Shown here: positions 30,247 through 42,022 of the stretch, piece by piece | Layout of the letters: each line of letters opens with the position of its first letter | How positions within the stretch are numbered: the first letter of the stretch is position 1 | Assembly (NCBI GenBank): GCA_907163375.1 | Contig: CAJQUW010014330.1 | Location: 90,001-154,000, forward strand | Source of the DNA: Prostheceraeus crozeri | Taxonomy: Eukaryota; Platyhelminthes; Polycladida; Euryleptidae | DNA: 64,000 bases | Direction of reading: 5' to 3' | The notes under the pieces: generated by a model | Told to the model about the DNA's origin: nothing | The model's input: only the letters and a program-made list of their open reading frames with translations | Databases searched by the model: none | Translations under genes and position numbers: made by a program

Positions 30247-30416
30247 GTTTCGGTCGACCAGGCCGCGGTTGGGTTGATGATTAACCTGACCAAAGCCTGG
30301 TTAACGTTGGAGATATTCAGGTTGACCAAACCGTGGTACGGTTGTGATAACAGATGACCTTTTACACAACCAGATTTCGGTCACTTCAACCACGGTCAGG
30401 TTAACCCAACCGAAAC
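30247..30416. mobile_element. MITE with GTTTCGGTTGGGTTAACCTGACC-type termini
   Basis: About 170 bp. The left end GTTTCGGTCGACC...GGTTGGGTT...TTAACCTGACC is mirrored at the right by GGTCAGGTTAACCCAACCGAAAC. Inverted arms and no coding capacity identify a MITE. Confidence 0.65.
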
Positions 30417-30419
30417 TGT

Positions 30420-33400
30420 GAAACTCGAGTGTGTTAATTATTGTCAATGCAACGAAACATTGGGAGATATCTACATTTAGCCTTCATGTTGAAAGACCTA
30501 CGCGTTATTATTTCCCTAAACTTATTGATCGAATAGAGTTTTAGGGGTTGATCTTATTTCACACAAGCAGAATATAATACGGAGCTTTACAGTGAAAGTA
30601 TAGGAAAGACCGAACTTTGAAAAACTAATACTCTTCATGACCACCTTATGATTTTCAATCACTGATTTAACACAAAAATATTTATACCCCAATAAGAACT
30701 ATACAAAGCTTTTTAAAAATGGGACACTTTAATATTTAATCCTCTTCAAACGTCGTTACGTGGTGCCTTACATATTTATAGTCGTAAGAAATGCTAGTCA
30801 GATTTAGTCTGAGATTTCAGAAACGTTGTGATGTTTGATTCAATGCTATCATGAGTACCATACCTACTAAACAGTGATCAGTTGCAAAAATTTCCCACTT
30901 TTCTAGCTTAATAGCAATGTGACGTCATCCAGGAAGTGAGCACCTCGAAAGTAGTAAATCAACTTTCAGTGGACTTGAGTGGAAGGTCTTTATAGGCTCA
31001 AATGGGCAACGCAGTATTGTAACAGGTGTTCTCAATAGAGTCGTGCGGAGTTACAAAGCACTTGTCTGTCACAGATTTCGTTCTGTCGCTTCAGAATTTC
31101 TATGAAGTCTGGTGACGCAGCTCCTCGTCATTTGGCATTCATCAAATAGGTCTAGGAGGATTTAAGTGTCTCATCACTAAGTTATCGTTATATTCCACAT
31201 TTTCTCGATTTTCGACTTAAGTGTTCGTTTGGTATATGATTACTCTTTTAGCTGCAATGTGTCCCGACTTTTATCAGCAGTAAAGTAGCTACAAAACAAT
31301 AGAGAAACACACTTATTAAGTGCCGAAGAGGAAAAGATCTTAAATAACATTATAGGCTAATCAAGTTTTTTTGATAGTGGTTACCCGATTACCATAGTCC
31401 AGAGGTGGGCACTCGATTGTTTTGAGTTATCGGGGCAATGCAACTATCGATTATCACAGATTTCAAAACACGCTATCGGTGATATTACACCGACTATCGT
31501 TATCGATCACAAAATTGGCGTGTCCACGTCTGCTATAGTCAGTAGGTCTATTCATTACTGATTGTTTTATATCGAACTGCATATCGTCATAAGTTTTGGG
31601 TCTTCTCACCTCATGTAAATCAGATAGATACATAATAGATCAATACTTGAAATAGTTTTCAACATTCAATGTGGAAATCCGTGCTCACTGTTACTTGTTA
31701 TATTATTTGTTATGATCAATAAGATACATTGATCGTTTGCTTGACATTTTGATGTTTTCCGTATAACCTCTGCTAATAATTTTATACATGAAAATCAATA
31801 AAAACATATCCGCCTCTCCTTGATAAACAACGGCCAGGAGGCATTCCCTGAAAACTGCGTAAAAGTATACATTGGTTCTAGACAGGTGTGTAAGTGTTAG
31901 CAAGTCTCAGGGTCTGATTTTGTAAAAATTACATTATGTAAAGGAAAAATAATCCAAAGAAATCCTACAACAATTGAAGACCTCTAAAGAATTTTTACAG
32001 AGGAACAGCGCATCATGTTTCGAGAAAAATACGATCCTCTATTATTTGATCCAAAGGAAATAAAATATATGTGACAGCCTGATGACTTCACGGGGAGTAT
32101 TGAGTTGATGAAAACATTCGTACGTAACTTATGTAACTAATACAAGGTAATTTTCAAAAAGATTCCGTTTGTTTGCTTCAATTAAACCCCATTATCGAAA
32201 AGCGTAAAACTTTAGGACGGCTTTTAGGAAACTTTTAGGGACTTAAGGAAACTTTTTTTGAAAATATTCATGTTTTTAGAATTCTTTTATGATTCTGTGT
32301 CCGTATCCTTTTATTCTCTGTCCGTTTCGCTATGTAAGCTAAGTATTGTGTCTTGATAATTAGCCACTAATCTACCGGTACCTAATTATGTTTCGTTGAT
32401 GTAAGGCGCAGGAATATTTGGTCGAGTACGCAATAATTTACTCAACCAAGTTTAATCTTTTATGCATAAATCAACATAAATTATCATTCAAAACATAATG
32501 AAAGCCATTAGTGTCGTGTCAGTCATTAAGCATCAGGAGTTCGAATCTCCTGTCTCAGCGCTACAGAGATTTCGGAAGATGCAATAACTGACCGACCTAA
32601 ATAGCCTATTATAAACATAGTGAAATTTCGATGTGGCAAAAGATGCTGTCCAACATGAATTCTATCGGTGCGCATAGTGGTATATGCAGCATCTTAGTTG
32701 AAGCGTAAGTTTCAGCATGCTGCGGTAAGAATGTTGTTCTCAATCGCCTGATATATTCCGTTATGCGCAATAACCACAAAACATAGGTCATACTATGGTT
32801 CTGGAAATCCGCTGTCAGTAAATTCCTTTATCATTACAAACGTCAAGATTGCTGATCTTCAACTCCCGGCTTGGGTGCCAACCCAATTTGAGTAAAAGTC
32901 AGCAGATACTCCACAAGTTTAACTATCAGCCGAATGCAGTCCATGACCAATTGCTGAAACGCGGATACTCTGACATGAAGGGGCGGTGGGTGCTATGTGG
33001 CATTTGAGGTTTTGAAGGTGCAGTTTGGCAGCACCAACATGCATGCACGCCACTTTGCTTGAATGTTTTTCATTATCCCGGGCCAAAAAACAGATCACTC
33101 AGATACATACTCGTAGTGCCCCGGTGAGATGAAGGGAGTGCTGCGGTCACATATCGCATGATCAAGTGGAAACATTGATGTTTGGATTCTCTTGACCGAG
33201 AGCTTTCAGAAGTGTATCATTTGTCATATTTTCATAATCTGATCGCGTAAATTCAATTCTGAGTAAGCGCACATGTTGCATGTACATGTATTTGGTCTAT
33301 GCATGTGTCTCTGATCAAGTGGAAATATTTATGCTTGGATTTTATTGACCGAGAGCTTTCAGAAAATGTATCATTAGTCATGTGCTCTTTTTACTTTACA

Positions 33401-33943
33401 CGAAATTACAGTGAAATGCCGTATTTTTGATTAGGCCTAATTGTGATCCGATGAATTGCATGAAATTAATGATTGAAAACATAATTTCAGTTTTACTACC
33501 CTTAGAATAGTCATGTTTGCCATGTATGCTTTTTGAAATTGGTTAGGTAATTTCTTGAATTAAACAATGATCGTTACATTTTTGACAGCAAATGAGAGAT
33601 CTGGATACAGCGCGATCGTTGGGCTCTCCTGTTTCTATGATGTTCAGTATAATGGTCATGGAGACAGTCGTTAATCTGACCCTCGGTCAGTTTGTCTCTG
33701 TTCATGTACAGTCTCATTCTTGAGGTGGCCGAGTTCGATAGCAGAAGTTGTCAACACGCGTGCATTCTGTCACTGCGATAAACACTAACCTAATCACACC
33801 CGAAGTCCCTCTCCTCTTCATTCGATAGGTTGAGGAGCTATTGATTGGCGAGGCGTGATAAAGACCCCTCATTACGCACAGACATCACGCACGAGTAATC
33901 TTCAATTCAGTTTGTGTAATCGTCGTGCGCAAAAGAAGCATGC
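30420..33943. other. Long non-coding stretch with repeat remnants
   Basis: No convincing gene. At 31400 CAGAGGTGGGCA resembles a hAT terminal repeat and is followed by several ATCGATTATC/TATCGTTATCG words; no right end found. At 32534-32552 CAGGAGTTCGAATCTCCTG resembles a tRNA T-arm/pol III B box, possibly a SINE or tRNA relic, but no full cloverleaf is seen. Two copies of a ~40-base block (ATGTTTGGATTCTCTTGACCGAGAGCTTTCAG / TTATTGACCGAGAGCTTTCAG) are at 33177 and 33335. Confidence 0.45.
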
Positions 33944-34609
33944 ATGCGTAAGACCGAGTCCCCTAAGGAATGCGTACCACTAACTGAATGGTTAGCTAAA
34001 GACAAAAAACCTACAGATTTGATTTTTGTAAATAACGCAGGAAAGGCGGTTAGAGGCACTGATGCTATTCAGAAAGTCGCCAAAGAATTTAATCTAGAAA
34101 ACTTAGGGGCAACAAAATTTAGAAAGCAGGCCGCGACATCATTGCAAGCCAGCAATTTAAGTGGGTCGGAATTTAGATGGTTCTGCGATCATTTGGGCCA
34201 CACCATGCAGGTTCATAAGCGACTCTATAGACTGAGAGACTCCAGTGTATCTTTCGCGAAGGTTGGACAACTATTAATGCTTGGAGACGATATCCAAAGG
34301 TAAGAATAATATGATGCCCGTGTAAATAGCGGCTAATACATGCTTTGACTTCATTTCAGTAATCAAAAACTTGAACAACCTATAACTTCTCAATTTGAAC
34401 TACCTACAACTTCTCGACTTGAACAACCTACAACTTCTCGACTTGAACAACCTACAACTTCTCGACTTGAACAACATACAACTTCTCGACTTGAGCAACC
34501 TACAACTTCTCGACTTGAAGTACGGTACCAAACGAATCAACAAGTTTCTACAACAAAGCCCGTCGTGCAAGAAAATTTTGAAGGACTCAATAATAAATTC
34601 ATTTTGTAA
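33944..34609 (+). CDS. 3' part of a tyrosine recombinase (Crypton-like) gene with octapeptide tail
   Basis: Exon 33944-34299 joins exon 34360-34609 (GTAAGA donor, TTTCAG acceptor, phase kept). Exon 1 has TKFRKQAATSLQ, DHLGHTMQVHKRLYRL and AKVGQLLMLGDD, the pattern of the catalytic C-terminal half of tyrosine recombinases related to Cryptons, with Arg in the first block and HxxH-type residues plus Tyr in the second. Exon 2 encodes repeated LEQPTTSR units then a short tail. The N-terminal half is not found upstream, so the gene looks truncated or has unrecognised exons. Confidence 0.6.
34370..34513 (+). repeat. 24-bp in-frame minisatellite, six copies
   Basis: CTTGAACAACCTACAACTTCTCGA repeated from 34370 in steps of exactly 24 bases, encoding LEQPTTSR in the recombinase frame. 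The first two copies are diverged, the middle ones nearly identical. Confidence 0.9.
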
Positions 34610-35016
34610 CATTTGATTCTTGTTTTTTGGCAAAATTGAAAGGTTGTAACTATAGATTAAGAAAACGCGAGCCTATTTGAAAATGCACAACATGGATAAA
34701 CATTTAATGATATTAAGCTCATACATTTCTAGACGTTCGTAGGTAGACCTAATGTTCAAATACAACGTATGAAAGAATCGGTCGCTCTTTGTAAATACTG
34801 CTAAATGTACCGCTAATGCCCAAATAATTTCTATTCTAATGCGATGTTTATTGATTTAAAATGAGAAGGGATAGAACACGACATATATGAAGGAATAGGA
34901 CAAGAATATACAACAATATTAATTTTCAAAAGTAGCTTATCAATTAGGCCTAATGATATTTAATGGCTCTTAAGAAAATCTAAAAATGAAAGAAATAGAT
35001 AGAGGACTCTCTTAAG

Positions 35017-35333
35017 ATCCCAAGCATCAAAATTGACCGGTTTTCAACCGGATTTCAACCGAAAGGCGCAACAATCGTGGATCAAAATCAGGTCGAAAAG
35101 GTCAATTTGGTCTATATCGTGTTGTTCAGAGGTTCTTACGATGTCAATGATTTGTTAATCCGGTCAGTAAGTAACCGGATTAGCCAATCATTATCGTAAG
35201 AACCCCTAAACAACACGATATAGACCAAATTGACCTTTTCGACCTGATTTTGATCCACGATTGTTGCGCCTTTCGGACTAAAAGCGGGGTAACAAAATCC
35301 GGTTGAAAACCGGTCAATTTTGCTGCTTGGGAT
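35017..35333. mobile_element. 317-bp palindromic MITE
   Basis: Almost the whole length is an inverted repeat: ATCCCAAGCA...AAATTGACCGGTTTTCAACCGG on the left and its complement on the right, with arms of roughly 130 bases around a short centre near 35160. It would form a long hairpin. No coding capacity. Confidence 0.85.
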
Positions 35334-35680
35334 GATATGATAAAAATACTAAAATAATAGCGGCATTATTATTTAACTGAAGTACCGTAACTGTTTGAGT
35401 AAAAATGCCACATCAGAAACAAATTTGACACGGCAAATATCAAAAACTTATCTTTCAAAAGTTTCATCGTAATGCAGCTTGTACGCTTTTAATCCTGGAA
35501 TTCCCTTAGCAACGTTATTGATCAATGAGAGAATCGATGTCATTTATCCCCGACTTACTTGTTGTTATTAATCCCCGACTTACCGGAATTTAGCTCGAGC
35601 CCCGATTTATTCGCCCCGACTTACTTAAATTTACTCGCCCCGATTTACACTATCCCCGATTCGCCGGTTTCACAAGTACC

Positions 35681-36715
35681 CCTCGGGAGAGCTAGCTTCG
35701 ATCTTGGCTTCTAGTGGACGGATTTTGTCGTGCCATAGCTCGTTTGAAAGCTAAGAGTGAGACAAATTCAGTGAAACAAACGGCTTGTTCATATCTGTCT
35801 TCGTTTAGATGTGAGACGCAATTTAAGATTTTGGGACATTGGCGAAAAACGACAGAGTTAGAATTTGGGACGTTTTGGGCTGTAGCTTCAAAACGAAGCA
35901 TCGGATTCGAAAACGGATTTCAGATTTGGAATGAGCGTGAAATTCTCTATCTGTATGGTGAGTTTCAAGGCAATCGGCGAGAAAAAATTTTCAACATTTT
36001 TCGAAAAAACGACAGAGTTAGAATTTGGGACGTTTTGGTGTGTAGCGCCAAAACGAAGCATCGGATGGGAAAACGGAGGCCAGATTCGGATTCAGCGTGA
36101 AATTCTGCATCGGTATGGTGAATTTGAACGCAATCGGAGAGAAAAAATTTTCGCTGACGTCCCCCCCCTCGGGAGAGCTATGCTTCGATCTTGGCTTCTA
36201 GTGGACGGATTTTGTCGTGCCATAGCTCGTTTGCAAGCTAAGAGTGAGACAAATTCAGTGAAACAAACGGCTTGTTCATATCTGTCTTCGTTTAGATGTG
36301 AGACGCAATTTAAGATTTTGGGACATTGGCGAAAAACGACAGAGTTAGAATTTGGGACGTTTTGGGCTGTAGCTTCAAAACGAAGCATCGGATTCGAAAA
36401 CGGATTTCAGATTTGGAATCAGCGTGAAATTCTCTATCTGTATGGTGAGTTTCAAGGCAATCGGCGAGAAAAAATTTTCAACATTTTTCGAAAAAACGAC
36501 AGAGTTAGAATTTGCGACGTTTTGGTGTGTAGCGCCAAAACGAAGCATCGGATGGGAAAACGGAGGCCAGATTCGGATTCAGCGTGAAATTCTGCATCGG
36601 TATGGTGAATTTGAGCGCAATCGGAGAGAAAAATTTTCGCTGACGTCCCCCCCCTCGGGAGAGCTCGCTTCGATCTTGGCTTCTAGTGGACGGATTTTGT
36701 CGTGCAATAGCTAGT
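35681..36715 (+). repeat. 486-bp satellite array (copy B)
   Basis: CCTCGGGAGAGC begins at 35681, 36167 and 36653, an exact 486-base period with near-identical units; the third is cut off at ~36715 by the next element. The apparent ORFs (128, 218 and 96 aa) repeat with the satellite and are not credible genes. The array abuts the right end of the 19800-35676 element and is the inverted counterpart of 16405-17545. Confidence 0.95.
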
Positions 36716-37802
36716 GATGCAAATGGAAAATTTTCCGGAAAATTTTCCAATTTTTTCGAAATTTTCCGGAAAATTTTGAAATTTTTTTTCTGGTGATTGA
36801 CGTTTTTGCCATTGTTTTGTAGGCTTGTTGCAGTCGTTTAAAAAGACTATGTAATATTCAAAGACCGAAAACTTCTCTATCATCCCTGCATGTTAACTTT
36901 TGGAACCAACTGCACCCTCTATGTCTATTTCAGATCTTTCCATCTGAATATCAGACATTAAATGGATTTCAGATTTCTCTAGTTGAATTTCAGATATCTA
37001 TCAGAAACCCAACTTTGAAAGGATCTTAAATTCAACTGGAGAATCTCCAATTCATCTGGAAATGTCTGAAATTCATTTGGGTAGATCTGAAATCGATTTG
37101 GAACTAGATCTGAACCATGAGGTGGAAATGGAAGATGTGCATGCAGTTTGTCCTCAACGAAGATCGGACAATATGTCAGAACTTAGAAACTGTCATAGAT
37201 ATTCTTCTACTCATCACAGATATCTTTAGTTTCCAAATATCTCACGAGTTTGCAGTCTTCCAATATGGTCGCTCATGTATAATGCTGCGTGGACTGTGTG
37301 CTTATTCTTCACATATTCATCAACATATGGAGAATTTGTATCACGCACTATGATCAAGGCTGCACAATAAAGCTTGACTTTCAAGCTAACAAGCAAACTC
37401 CAAAATTATTTTTGCTCCAGATCTTTCACATTGCATGAAATTATACCTCTATTCTAAAGCAAGATTCACGTTATAACAAACGGTGTCAGTGTGATATCAA
37501 AAATGCTAACAAATTAGCACAAGCCACTGGTGGCAAAGGAATGTTCAAAAATCCGCGGACGGAACTCGCAGTGCTGCGATCGCTTTAATCGAAATAATGA
37601 TGAAATCAAGAGTTTTAGACCCATTCTATTGGTATGTGGTGCGTCGGCTGCGGAAGCGTCCCAATTATAGGGCGTATCACAAAAATCAAAATTTTCCAAA
37701 ATTTTCCATATTTTTCCAATATTTTCCAAAATTTTCCAATTTTTTCCATAATTTTCCATGGAAAATTTTGATTCAAAATTTTCCGGAAAATTTTCATCAC
37801 TA
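36712..37802. mobile_element. Non-autonomous DNA element with TAGTGATG termini and AAAATTTTCC arrays
   Basis: Starts TAGTGATG and ends CATCACTA, each followed inward by repeated GGAAAATTTTCC palindromes. The TAGTGATG start is hAT-like, but I do not see an 8-bp target duplication. The interior (36900-37130) has repeated CAGATTTC/GAAATCTGA words and no good ORF. It truncates the satellite on one side and the LINE on the other. Confidence 0.5.
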
Positions 37803-39100
37803 TGAATAAGTAATCTGTGTGAAATTTTCTCAAATCCCTTCTCGAAGTCTATCGCCACAAGTTGACAACCGATTACAGATGTTTCTTGAAAGGCACTTGA
37901 AATGACATTTTCTAGTTCAAGCAAGACACTGACTGTTGAGCATTGTGGTCGATATCCATATTGATGATCGGAAAAATACGAAAAGAATGTGTCTTTGTAG
38001 AATTTCACGACGCAGCGTTCAAAATGCGTTCGAGCACAGGTAGGAGGGATATGGGACGAGTGCTTGATATCTTTGGTGGATGACTTATGGGGACAGGTAC
38101 AACATTAGCACATTTCCATATTTTCGGTAAGTCAGCCATTTGCAAACACAAGCTAAATAACAAGCACACTGGTTTTGACAGAGTGCATGATTGCCAGCTT
38201 GGACCAAATAACGGATGGTATGTTGTCACACCCTGGAGCCATGTTCGGTTTTACTCTCTCCAATAATTTTGAAACTTCGAAAACGTCAAACTCGAATGGA
38301 ACAAGATAGGGAAGATGAACATATAATCAATAGGATCATCTATAAGATTAGAAGTATATCGGCAATGTTGGTAGACGTGCGGGCACATAATTGACTGAGC
38401 CAATCTTTATTAGTATGAGAGCCAGTCACCTTTTTATAGACATCCCAAACAGACCGACTTTGTCCAATCAAACGCTCTGACCACGACTTTTTCGCCATGG
38501 ATATTTCATGGACTTCACTTTATCTCTGAAATGCCGAAATTGAGGCCAATTCTTCTCTCTATAAGCTTGCTAACGCTTGTTAATAAGTAGGCTACTTTAA
38601 TTGTAGATGTTATCCCAGGCTTATCTTTCTCGCTTCTTTTTATGTAGTTCTTTGGAATGGACGACAGACAGTTTTGAATAGTATCGTAGAAAATGTCAAA
38701 GGCTGCGTCTAAATCTTTGCCACAAAGTCTCGATTCCCAATCTACACTTTCAAGAGAAACTTCGACCGGAGATAAGTGAGATTGACGAAGATCCAAAACA
38801 GGATGATAGACATTTTGCACTGGAGATGAATTTTGATACGGTCTAATGAGCACTACTGAATGATCACTCGAGCCGAATGGTGGAAATAGGTGCCAAATCC
38901 ACAAGGTAACAAGCACCTGTCTAGACAAGCATCGCCACGAGTAGGGGTTTGCACAAGACGACTTAAATTGTAATTAATCTCAAAAGTAGATGAAGGCACA
39001 TGATTGAAGTCACCACAAACTATAACCGGAACATCATGATGTTTGCTTTGATAATCGTCGATGATGAATGAAATGGCGTCACATGACAACACTTTTTCAC
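37803..39100 (-). pseudogene. Decayed LINE retrotransposon (endonuclease plus reverse transcriptase)
   Basis: Read on the minus strand from 39092: APE-type endonuclease motifs VIVCGDFNH and PTRGDACLDRCL, then SDHSVVLIRP, a linker, and reverse-transcriptase segments (WKCANVVPVP, RPISLLPVLERI, DHQYGYRPQCST, LVAIDFEKGFEKISH). Frames change several times, so it is inactive. It stops abruptly at 37803 where the TAGTGATG element begins, before the polymerase active site. Jockey/CR1-like by motif order. Confidence 0.75.
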
Positions 39101-40500
39101 TCTGATTTAGAGTAGATCATGAGGAAAGTAGAGTGTCGCGAAAATACATTTGAATTTCTCATAATTAATGCAAAGAATAAGACTTAATGCAGAATTAATG
39201 CAAAGAATTAAGTTGTGGCATCAGTTGGAAGTGTGCTATAACATTGCTCACGTGCTTCTGAGAAACAAACGAAACACACAATTTTTTGCTTCCCAAAAAT
39301 TCTGCCAAATAATGCATACATAAAAACGCCAACTTGAATATGAATCGCTTCTATTGTAGAAAAATATCTAAGAAATTATGATAAGGTTCGTAATCAAGTG
39401 AGTAATTACAAGAATGGTAGGTAATGCATGTTTTATGTCTCGCAACTCATTTGTCACGAAATCGTTGGCGGATTTTGTCAAAGCCAGCAGGATTCCAACT
39501 TCTCAAACAATTTAGACAACGGTTTATCTTGTTGCACCACACGAGGCGATCTGCTTTTGTGTCGGCCGACAACAACAACCTGCAGAAACAAAAGATATTC
39601 GATTGAAAATAGAATGCGATGACAGCAAGTAATGAACATCCAATCTAATTTTATGAAAAATCGACCGGTGGGACTCTTTTTTCTTCCATCTTGCGCATAG
39701 AGTAGTACACAGCACATTACAAGAAGGAACTGACGGAGATCACTAAAACATCTCACTCGGATATTCCTGATTTCAATGCGACTACTCATCATAAATCACG
39801 ATTTAGGAATCTATCGAATGAATTTCGTGCAAGCAATAAATTTCGTGATCGACTTCATTTTGTGCATGCAATGTGAAACATGCAGACAGTTATCAAACCA
39901 AAAACTTAACACTGCACAGAGATAATTTTATGTTGTCCTGATTGTCCTTTTACACTTTTGCCTCCATAGCTACGGGAATGGAATCATTTTAATAGTATCA
40001 GAAGAAACATCTTGAATCATTTAAATACTGAAAATCTAAAAAGCGCCATCGCGGCACACAACATTAAAAAAGCTGTGCTCTCCCTTGGGCGCATTCTCCG
40101 AAACTGGTAACGTAGCGTGACTTAAAGACCACTGTGACACTGGATGGTGCTATATTTTGGATTTGTTTCTAGTGGATAATTAAGTAAAAATTTGCTGCGA
40201 AAATGTAAGACATCTTACATGGATACAAAAAATCTGGAACAGCGACGACGACAATTACATCTCTGCGTCTGACTAATGCAGGGAATACCAGAATATTTTA
40301 AATTACTTAGTGTCGCAAGCCTCGACTAGTGAGGAATACTTTCCTTGCTCGCTATCATTGCGCACGCATTCGGTGATGAATTTCTCTACCAAGATGTTGA
40401 TCGCATTGATGCGTAACTAATTCTGCACACAAAGAAAACTCAATTCCTGTATTTGATGTTTGCGTTATATTTTGAACGCCATTTTACACTATAGTTAATC
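39101..40500. other. No gene seen
   Basis: AT-rich. The word GTAGAGTGTCGCG at 39128 resembles a terminus of the element at 42023. Nothing else recognised. Confidence 0.35.
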
Positions 40501-40508
40501 GGCATGAA

Positions 40509-40552
40509 GCATGGACTTCTTAATAGTAGTACTACAATTAAGAAGTCCATGC
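40509..40552. repeat. Perfect hairpin, 16-bp arms
   Basis: GCATGGACTTCTTAAT (40509-40524) and its complement (40537-40552) around a 12-base loop. Purpose unknown; possibly the core of a small foldback element. Confidence 0.7.
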
Positions 40553-41394
40553 ATGAAGTTATACAAAGCATCAAAACTGTTGAAATTGACCAATGAATAA
40601 ATTGTCCCATTTTAAGAGAACAATTTATTGCCTGTTCTGTGTGATGAAAACATTCCCTGATATTCGGCTACTCAGAACATGATGAATTGGATAAAAAAGC
40701 ATGACATCTGCTGTTCACTTGCTGTTAATTGGCAAAATAAATTGCAATTCTTAATTTAATGAAATTCTGTAATTCATAAGACTTTTCAATATCAAACAGT
40801 TTCAGCAAATTATGTAACCCCCGAAGAGTACTGTCACAAGAGCGACCTTTAAGCGTCCTGAATGAATTCAAACATGATACAAGATAAAAGACCTAGCAAA
40901 ATTATTGCACCGCTCACTTTTAGTTATTGCATAGTACATGTATATTATGACCAGCCGCGGCTTATGCTGTTTATAAAATTTTTCAATCAGTTCTAATATT
41001 TACAATTACAGGAAGAAAAATTCAGCCGGCCAAATGGCTCACTGCAAACATGTCCATTTGGAGATTCTACCCCATAACATCGTCTTGACAATCCGGTAAT
41101 TATGTATAATTTGCGGCGTGGATACAACGTATTACAGCCCTCGCGACGACAATTGAGAAAAAGTATATCATTAATCATGAAAAAGGTATGATATATTTGA
41201 AAAAAGTATGAAAAAGATGTCGAAATATGTGCCAAAACGTCTTATTTCAACAGTTACATCTAGTCTTTTTAGAAGATAATATGAATATTATGTTTATTTA
41301 CAGCCAACTAGGAGGCCGAGAAATCACATAAATCTTCCAATGACATAAGACGTCACAGACGCTTTGCGTGACAAGAAGTTTCGCTTATTACCAA

Positions 41395-41565
41395 ATATTA
41401 CCATGTGTTTGACATTTTAGTTGAGTTTGAACTTACAGAAAGGATGCAATGCCATGTTCGTTCTTGCTTTATCTATAGTATGTAGATAAAGCAAGAAAAT
41501 GTCATTGCAACCCCTCTCAGTTGGTAAGTTCAGATTGAACTAAAATGTCAAGCACATGGTAATAT
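41395..41565. repeat. 171-bp foldback element
   Basis: The outer arm (ATATTACCATGTG...TGAACTTAC, 41395-41436) is complementary to 41524-41565, and a second inner hairpin (TTCTTGCTTTATCTA...) lies at its centre 41461-41497. MITE-like or a long hairpin RNA source. Confidence 0.7.
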
Positions 41566-41691
41566 TCGATGATAAAAGACACATTGATATCAATAAGCAG
41601 ATAACATGACCATTATGACGTCTCTGGAATCGAGTTTTTTATTAGAACAACATCTTGGTTTTATTAAATATAGGATCTGGGTATGACAATT

Positions 41692-41863
41692 GTTCGCAAT
41701 TGATGAAAACCCTAGTATGGCTGATGTTAGCCTTAAGACAAAAATGATGATCTCTGATGATGGCCGGCAGTGCTGGTCGAAAGATCTCGGCAATTTGAAA
41801 AGAAGTGACGTTTTTGTCTTAAGGCTAACATCAGCCATACTGGGGTTTTCACCAATTGCGAAC
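41692..41863. repeat. 172-bp foldback element with ~52-bp arms
   Basis: GTTCGCAATTG...CCTTAAGACAAAAA (41692-41743) is matched by its complement at 41811-41863, with one or two mismatches. Direct repeats of CATCTTGGTTTTA/CAATCTTGGTTTTAG flank it. Confidence 0.75.
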
Positions 41864-42022
41864 AATCTTGGTTTTAGTTCTTGGCTATTTTGAATTAAAT
41901 GTGTCTGAGAAAATGGGGAGAGAAAACCTGCATGTAAGTACATTCATCCACTGTTTCCCCAGGATGAAGCATTTCCAAAATAATTGAAAGAAAAATACCT
42001 TCATCCATAGAGAAGTATATGC

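Larger units (their letters stand above)
19800..35676. mobile_element. Large element with CTYGTGAAACCGGC inverted termini, containing nested insertions
   Basis: The left end CTCGTGAAACCGGCAAGTCGGGG is matched, inverted, by the right end (CCCCGATTCGCCGGTTTCACAAG), and TA flanks both sides (19798-19799, 35677-35678). Both ends carry subterminal copies of AAATCGGGG/AAGTCGGGG, at least four on the left and six on the right. Without the nested Gypsy the span is about 8.0 kb. It contains splice-bounded exons and the 3' part of a tyrosine-recombinase gene, but linkage of these to the element is not proven. The superfamily is unclear. Confidence 0.55.

Noticed and set aside
32500-32570. tRNA-like sequence with a T-arm
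   Set aside because: Only the T-arm/B box is convincing; no acceptor stem or anticodon arm could be drawn.
34370-34513. CRISPR-like regular repeats
   Set aside because: Contiguous 24-bp coding units without spacers, in a eukaryotic sequence.
35714-36714. 128-, 218- and 96-aa ORFs
   Set aside because: They follow the 486-bp satellite period and match no domain.
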